Assembly: GCA_903813345.2 (NCBI GenBank)
Contig: CAIIXF020000003.1
Coordinates: 20,910,931 to 20,974,930 of the forward strand
Origin: Owenia fusiformis
Taxonomy: Eukaryota; Annelida; Polychaeta; Sabellida; Oweniidae
DNA: 64,000 bases
Direction of reading: 5' to 3'
Shown here: positions 58,730-64,000 of the stretch, in pieces
Layout of the letters: every line of letters begins with the position of its first letter
How positions within the stretch are numbered: the stretch's first letter is position 1
Program-made: the position numbers and the translations under genes
The notes under the pieces: model-generated
Seen by the model: the letters and a program-made list of their open reading frames with translations, nothing else
The model's database searches: none
What the model was told of the DNA's origin: nothing

Positions 58730-61545
58730 TATCACGGTGGGGATTGTCATCACGTGACCTTCGTAATTGATGGTGTCTGAACAAGCTGTACGATTTTCTC
58801 GATTAAGCCAGATAAATGAATATTTTTCATATTTATATTTTGTTAACAGCGTCAAATTTCTCCCCACTTATGTATACTATCTCAGTCTTTCAAATGAACC
58901 TAAATTGACAAGCAGAGGACGCATATTATTTGAGATATGACTGTTTTTCGTTTCGAAATATGATGGTGTCTGAACAACTTTAAAATTCTGTATGATGGTG
59001 TCTGTACAAATTTTTTGAATACACGACATGGATACCAGTCTCCATGTTTTCATGTGTAATTGTTTATTATTATCATACGATGCATTCCCGTACTCTCGTA
59101 TATTCAAGGCTTTGTATAAAACCCTAGTACCTCGTACCCACGTCCCGACCCACGTACGTGGGGCATGATACAGTTTTGAAGGGTTCAATTTTTTAAATAT
59201 AAGATCATTCAATCTTCGTCTATGCTAAATTGTAAATGCATTAGTGTACGTCGAAAAAAAGGCGAACGCATTCCGTTCGGAGTTTTCACGCGAGTTTAGT
59301 TTTTATGGTCCCTTTATTTAAACAGTCTTAATATACAGCAAAAACAGGGCCTAAGCCAAAGCATTATTGGCCCTGTGGGTAACAGCATTTGAATTTACAT
59401 AAAAGATGGCTCTCCTGTTTGGAGAAATGAACTGATTGTTTTGACTCATCATAAATACATGTTATTTTAGACAATTTCTATTATCTTACAAAGAAAATCT
59501 GTAAAAGATTTAAAAACTAGACCTTTAATAGAATTATTCAATGAAATGTCACCAAACGCGAGTTCCGTATGTCACGCATTTGCTTTGAAATATGTGTATA
59601 TGTCGAGCATTTTCTTCGAAATATTTTGTACCATTTTGGATGTTGACAATACTCGTGCTACAAATGTACAAAGTGGATTAAGAATATAACTATACAATTG
59701 AATAATAACTCAAGGGAAATTGGAAACCTGCCTAGAATGTCAAGATAAGGCTGTCCCAAGGTTAAGAAGGAGCATTATACCCAGCTCATTTGAAAGAATA
59801 ATTGACTTAACATCAGGATATCATCAAGTCGATACATGCTGATATCCATATGCTAAGTCAATGGAACCAAATAAAATAATAAAACAAAAAAATGAAATGA
59901 AAATCAAAGGTTAAGGTCAAAATTGTCCTTTGCAACATTCTTTATCATAATTTCACATTTTAAATTTTGTAAACGATGATTTTGCACGCAAGATTCTTTT
60001 ATTATCAGATATGCACTGACTTGACCTTTACAAGGTCACTATGGCCTCAAAAACACTTAGGATGCACCTGAACACTATGCCATAACTAACCCCTTACATA
60101 CTAAATACCATATTATGTCATAATGGTCATGAATGACCTGGGGGCAGTTTTATATACTTAGTATGACGGATCCTTTATCTATTAATGCTCGTTCACTAGA
60201 AGCAATATTCACTAAAATTGTCATGTCACGTTTTTCATTTGCTGGGGACTTCCTGGAAGTCCCCAGCAAATGAAAAACGTGACATGACAATTTTAAGGTG
60301 TGACTATATTGCCACATTTAGGTCGCATTACAACCTTGTCTTTATGGGTGTACTACTCTCCCCGTCATCCAATTCGGAATAACCATCCACAATTGAGCAA
60401 ACAATTACACTTTCGCGTGTTGGGATGAATTTACGATCCCCGAGACTAAAATCATCGTTTCCCTTGCTGTGATTAAATAAAATGAAGCACATTTAGCAAA
60501 TCTCCATATTAAAACCTAATTTAGCGTAGATTTTCCCTATTGGACGAGCCTTTGAATGGCGCTATTTTTAAAAAATTGATCGGATAATCCTTTAAAGCTT
60601 TTAAAATTGAACCCTTCAAAGACTGTATCACGACTCACGTACGTGGGTACGTGGGCATAAGGTACAAGTTTTTTTTATACAAAGCCTATATTTAATAAGT
60701 TATTATACAATGCAGAAGCCAGACCCTATTAATGTTACATAATTTTGCAGAGCAATTGACTTTAATCAGGACAATGACATCACGAAGAAATCCTGTATTT
60801 TGATTGGTCAGATTTCTCTGGCCTCTCAAAAGGTGACTGGCTTTACTGAATAATCTTCTTCGTTCACTCGGCTCCCGTCGGAAGTAACGCATTGAAGACC
60901 GAGCGTGCGAAGATGCTGAATAATACCATCCCTGGGCAGTCTAAATCGATTGATGGATTCATTTTATATTGTTTTATTCAAGTACATCAAGTAATCTTTT
61001 GTAATATTGGATAAATAACGTCTGATCAAATAACTTAATCGCCCAGTTTCTGGTGACAATACACGATGTATCTAAATTCCTCTGATGGATGATTGTCCCA
61101 CACATGATTTGCAAATCGTTCAGTGAATGTTGGAAATTCAACCAATGGATGGCAGTGATAACAGGCAAACATCACAATTCTAGGTTGATTTCGGTTTAAC
61201 ACATTAGAAAGAAGGAGATGTATTTAAAAAAACACACGAAAACACGAGTAGTAGTGTATTTTAAAATTTGTACAGACACCATCATGCAGAATTTAAAAGT
61301 TGTTCAGACACCATCATTTTTCGAAATAAAAAACAGTGATATCTCAAAAAATATGCGTCCTCTGCTTGTAAATTTAGGTTCATTTGAAAGACTGAGATAG
61401 TATGCACAAGTGGGGCGGGATTTGAAGCATTTAACAAAGTATAAATATGAAATTTATTCGTTTTTCTTGCTTAATCGAGAAAATCTTACGCCTTGTTCAG
61501 ACACCATCAGTTGCGAAGGTCACGTGATGACAATCCCTACCGTGT
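58730..61545. mobile_element. Nested inverted-repeat structure of 2.8 kb
   Basis: Outer arms about 58730-59040 and 61240-61545 share GATGGTGTCTGAACAA, CAAGCAGAGGACGCATA and CATCACGTGACCTTCG words in opposite orientation. Inner arms 59090-59205 and 60600-60690 share CCACGTACGTGGG and GAAGGGTTCAATTTT. About 550 bp without a left partner sits between the two right-hand arms, so one arm received an insertion or lost DNA. No transposase. Confidence 0.65.
60214..60294. repeat. 81-nt perfect palindrome (40-bp arms, one-base centre)
   Basis: Each base from 60214 to 60253 is complementary to its mirror from 60294 down to 60255, with T60254 at the centre. Arm words include GTCATGTCACG and GCTGGGGACTTCC. 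It lies inside the 58730-61545 structure but is not one of its arms. Confidence 0.95.
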
Positions 61546-61744
61546 ATATACGGTCGTAAATAACATAATTAGAAGAAACTCCTCCTCAAAGGAGCCCTGT
61601 GTTCTTTTATGTGAACCCATACATAGACATACAAGTACACACCAAAGCCTTTTGTACGAGTTTTGGATTACTCGATCAAAAACTCTGAAGTACTTTACGC
61701 AAACAATTGGTGTATCATAAATGTACCATTTCTTGTTTAACCTT

Positions 61745-62050
61745 TTCGTGGCACTATATGACTCCTGGTTCAAAAGCTCGCCTATCTTCTAAATGGTCGC
61801 CATTTTTGTCTCACAAAATTCACTTTTGGCCCATTTCCTAGCTTTACAAATAATTTTGTCCATTAATCTCGCGAAATCCACTTTTGGACCATTTGCCCTA
61901 AAACCTCTGTCAATAAGAGTCCCGTTTTAAGCTATTTTTGTTCAACATCAATGTAGAAAACTCCTCTATGAAACCTGTTTTAAAAGCTCGACTATTTTCA
62001 AAATGCTTGCCATTTTTGTCACGCAGAATTCACTTGTGGCCAATTTCGTA
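61745..62050. repeat. ~220-bp diverged tandem pair
   Basis: CAAAAGCTCGCCTATCTTC...GCCATTTTTGTC at 61770 recurs as TAAAAGCTCGACTATTTTC...GCCATTTTTGTC at 61980, each followed by AATTCACTT and a GGCC word. Confidence 0.6.
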
Positions 62051-62573
62051 ATTATACGGGTCAAATACTTTCAGGTGTCCTGGATTCTAAAAAGCCATGT
62101 CACTGTTAAGAGTAGTTGTATGAAATAATTTTGCTCTAAAAAATCGGCAAAAATTACATCAATTTTTTTATTTTCTGCCATTTTAGCCATCATTCAATTT
62201 TGAACAACACCATGTGAGCCCAGTACCCACGGTACTATTTATTGTTTTGTTGTTATTAACTTATTACCCAGCCCTTTCACTGGAAATGTCAATCCGCGGG
62301 ATCACAAGGTAGTTCCAATATGTTGTGTTTTTAAGAGCTTCAAAATGCTATTATCTTCAATAAGTGGATATTCATTCACAATCATGCATGAAAAACTTGG
62401 GAAAATATTTTTCCCGAATTTCAAAAGAAAACACTTCGTTTGAATCTTAGTTATGCGTAATAATACGAATAAAATTACGGATTTTCTTTCAATCAGGTGT
62501 GTCGTTCGAGGTTATGGATCTCTGTGCGCTGGTCGAGAAATATGTTCGGAAACAAGGAAATGGTGGTGCGCGG

Positions 62574-62662
62574 TAAAAGATTTCACGTTCGCGGTGTAAG
62601 AATCGTGGTTCGAGTGTAAGAACTTAGTTCGCGGTATCAGAACTGATGTTCGCGTTGTTGGA
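62574..62662. repeat. ~22-bp minisatellite, about four units
   Basis: Units GTTCGCGGTGTAAGAATC, GTTCGAGTGTAAGAACTTA, GTTCGCGGTATCAGAACTG and GTTCGCGTTGTTGG follow in a row. Confidence 0.65.
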
Positions 62663-63238
62663 AGTCTAGGAGGCCTCTAGTACGCCGTTAACACGAGAGA
62701 CTCTGTAGAATAATGCAATACGCCAACAGAAAGGCATTTTTGTTTTGCTTTGCATGGAAGAAAAATGGTGTAGTGTGAGACTCACAATCCTTGATTTTCA
62801 TACACCTGCTAGATTTTAAATTCAAAGGAAGTAGTACGCTCTCGATTATGATTTCCCCATGAAAAAAATTGTCCTTCTGATTTTTCAAAATGAGTATACT
62901 GCTTTTATTATTACATTTATATGCACACTCGTATCTTGTTGACCTATATTGAGCACTGTATTGATGTATGGGCCACTTATAAGGGTCATAATTTAATCAT
63001 GAAGTGTAGAGGTGTAGATTTTCAAACCAGGAAGTAATTTTGTGTCTGTCAAAATCCATTTGCATTCACACATCCCTACATCTCATCCAAATATGTTATA
63101 AATTAATGAAACATAACAGTATAATCTTTGTATTTACAAAGTTGTGTGGCATTTCATAAAAGTTGCTTTTGAAGCATTTTTCTATAGCCCTTTTATTAGA
63201 AAAAATGATGAAAAAATGTGTAATCTTTTAATTTGAAG

Positions 63239-63341
63239 TATGGCCTGAATCGATTGCAAACTTCATATTTGCACATCTGATGTGATATACGATTTGTGTC
63301 ATATTGTGAAATTATTTAATTTGCAATCGATTCAGGTCATA
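63239..63341. repeat. Fold-back with GCCTGAATCGATTGCAAA arms
   Basis: Left ATGGCCTGAATCGATTGCAAA pairs with right TTTGCAATCGATTCAGGTCAT around a ~60-nt loop. One mismatch in 21. Confidence 0.75.
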
Positions 63342-63667
63342 GTGTATTTTAGGTATTTTTGTGAAAATCAATAGAAACCAATGGCCTCCTTTGGAATCTG
63401 ATGGTATCCACATGTTAAGTCAAAAGAGCACATCTAATGTCAAGTCAAAACACCCTTGCTGAACTTAATGACCTCAACCACAGCCCACGTGGGTCCAAAT
63501 GCTAAAATATTTTCCAAAATATTATGTGACATTGTATTCTATTATTATGTTACACCTAAAAATGATTCATTTTGTTCATGGGGAAATCATAATGGAGAGT
63601 GCACTAGACCCTTTAACGGTTTTGTGGGGCGTATTGGCTTCGATACGTCCCGAGTAGTTGGACCCCT

Positions 63668-63988
63668 GTGATATCACGTCATCTAAACTTGAACAAATAT
63701 ATAAGGTCGATTTTTCACGGTGTCCAACACAAACGCTCTTACGTGCACGACGGAACGTTTCATTATTTGAAACTAAACAAAGAAACGCCCCGTAGTCGGA
63801 AAATGGTAGGCGGGAATGAGGAGCCGTCTGACGATTTTCCCAATAATGGGGATAAGAAGTATATGCTACTTATTTCGACTTTACTATTCGATCGGTGTGA
63901 TATTCACGTTGTACTTGGCTGGCTGTTGACGTTTGTGAAGCAATTAGGAAGAACTGTACGAAGGAGTGTAGTTATCAAAAATCCATAA
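63668..63988 (+). CDS. Unidentified ORF at the right edge
   Basis: 106 codons, rather charged N-terminal half (HKRSYVHDG, KMVGGNEEPSDDF) and a hydrophobic stretch KKYMLLISTLLFDRCDIHVV. No family recognised; the local base composition is less AT-rich than the flanks. It may be the start of a gene continuing past the window, or chance. The first codon here may not be ATG. Confidence 0.2.
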   Translation: MISRHLNLNKYIRSIFHGVQHKRSYVHDGTFHYLKLNKETPRSRKMVGGNEEPSDDFPNNGDKKYMLLISTLLFDRCDIHVVLGWLLTFVKQLGRTVRRSVVIKNP

Positions 63989-64000
63989 ACGTATTTCTAC

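Overview
This is an AT-rich animal (metazoan) nuclear window. The evidence is split genes with GT-AG introns, AATAAA signals, APE-type non-LTR retrotransposons, tRNA-derived SINE-like sequences and very many fold-back DNA elements. A marine invertebrate, perhaps a hemichordate or a lophotrochozoan, fits the 2A-bearing retrotransposons, the divergent cytosolic sulfotransferase and the satellite types. The phylum cannot be fixed from the sequence alone.

Host genes are few. (1) A seven-exon, intact, divergent cytosolic sulfotransferase gene lies on + between 6782 and 21421. The exon lengths sum to 975 nt (324 codons plus stop), with every splice phase consistent. (2) A single-exon rhodopsin-family GPCR lies on - at 56207-57184. 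A second, near-identical GPCR copy starts at 422 on - and runs off the left edge, so the ends of the window carry a direct duplication about 56.8 kb apart. (3) A few unassigned ORFs or exon-like pieces (near 31.2/31.8, 39.6 and 63.7 kb) are listed with low confidence.

Most of the rest is mobile or repetitive. 0.95-6.5 kb: a mariner-like fold-back, a LINE copy (A) with an 11-bp target-site duplication, and a CTATCACACC-ended element. 6.8-21.4 kb: the sulfotransferase, whose first intron holds LINE copy B. Copy B is bounded by a 14-bp target-site duplication, and its 3' UTR was later split by a 4.2-kb fold-back that itself holds smaller fold-backs. Other introns hold further fold-backs. 22-26.6 kb: sparse sequence with small MITEs. 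26.65-33.24 kb: one 6.6-kb structure with about 1.33-kb inverted arms, each carrying Pol III-like A/B boxes. Its centre contains a repeat with a MITE insertion whose empty counterpart survives at 40.5 kb. 33.7-46 kb: MITEs, a tRNA-derived SINE, about 640-bp repeats and a GT-skewed degenerate repeat block. 46.3-52.1 kb: LINE 3' fragments, a ~100-bp and a ~146-bp satellite, and a mariner-like element with a LINE fragment nested inside. 52.6-55.6 kb: diverged repeats and a MITE. 57.6-64 kb: a nested inverted-repeat structure, whose centre contains an 81-nt perfect palindrome, and small minisatellites.

The most notable biology is the pair of related LINEs that both carry a 2A-like ribosome-skipping motif just before the endonuclease, one behind a strongly hydrophobic leader. 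Also notable are a sulfotransferase whose canonical PAPS loop and KTH active-site motif are altered although its ORF is intact, and the exceptional density of long inverted repeats.
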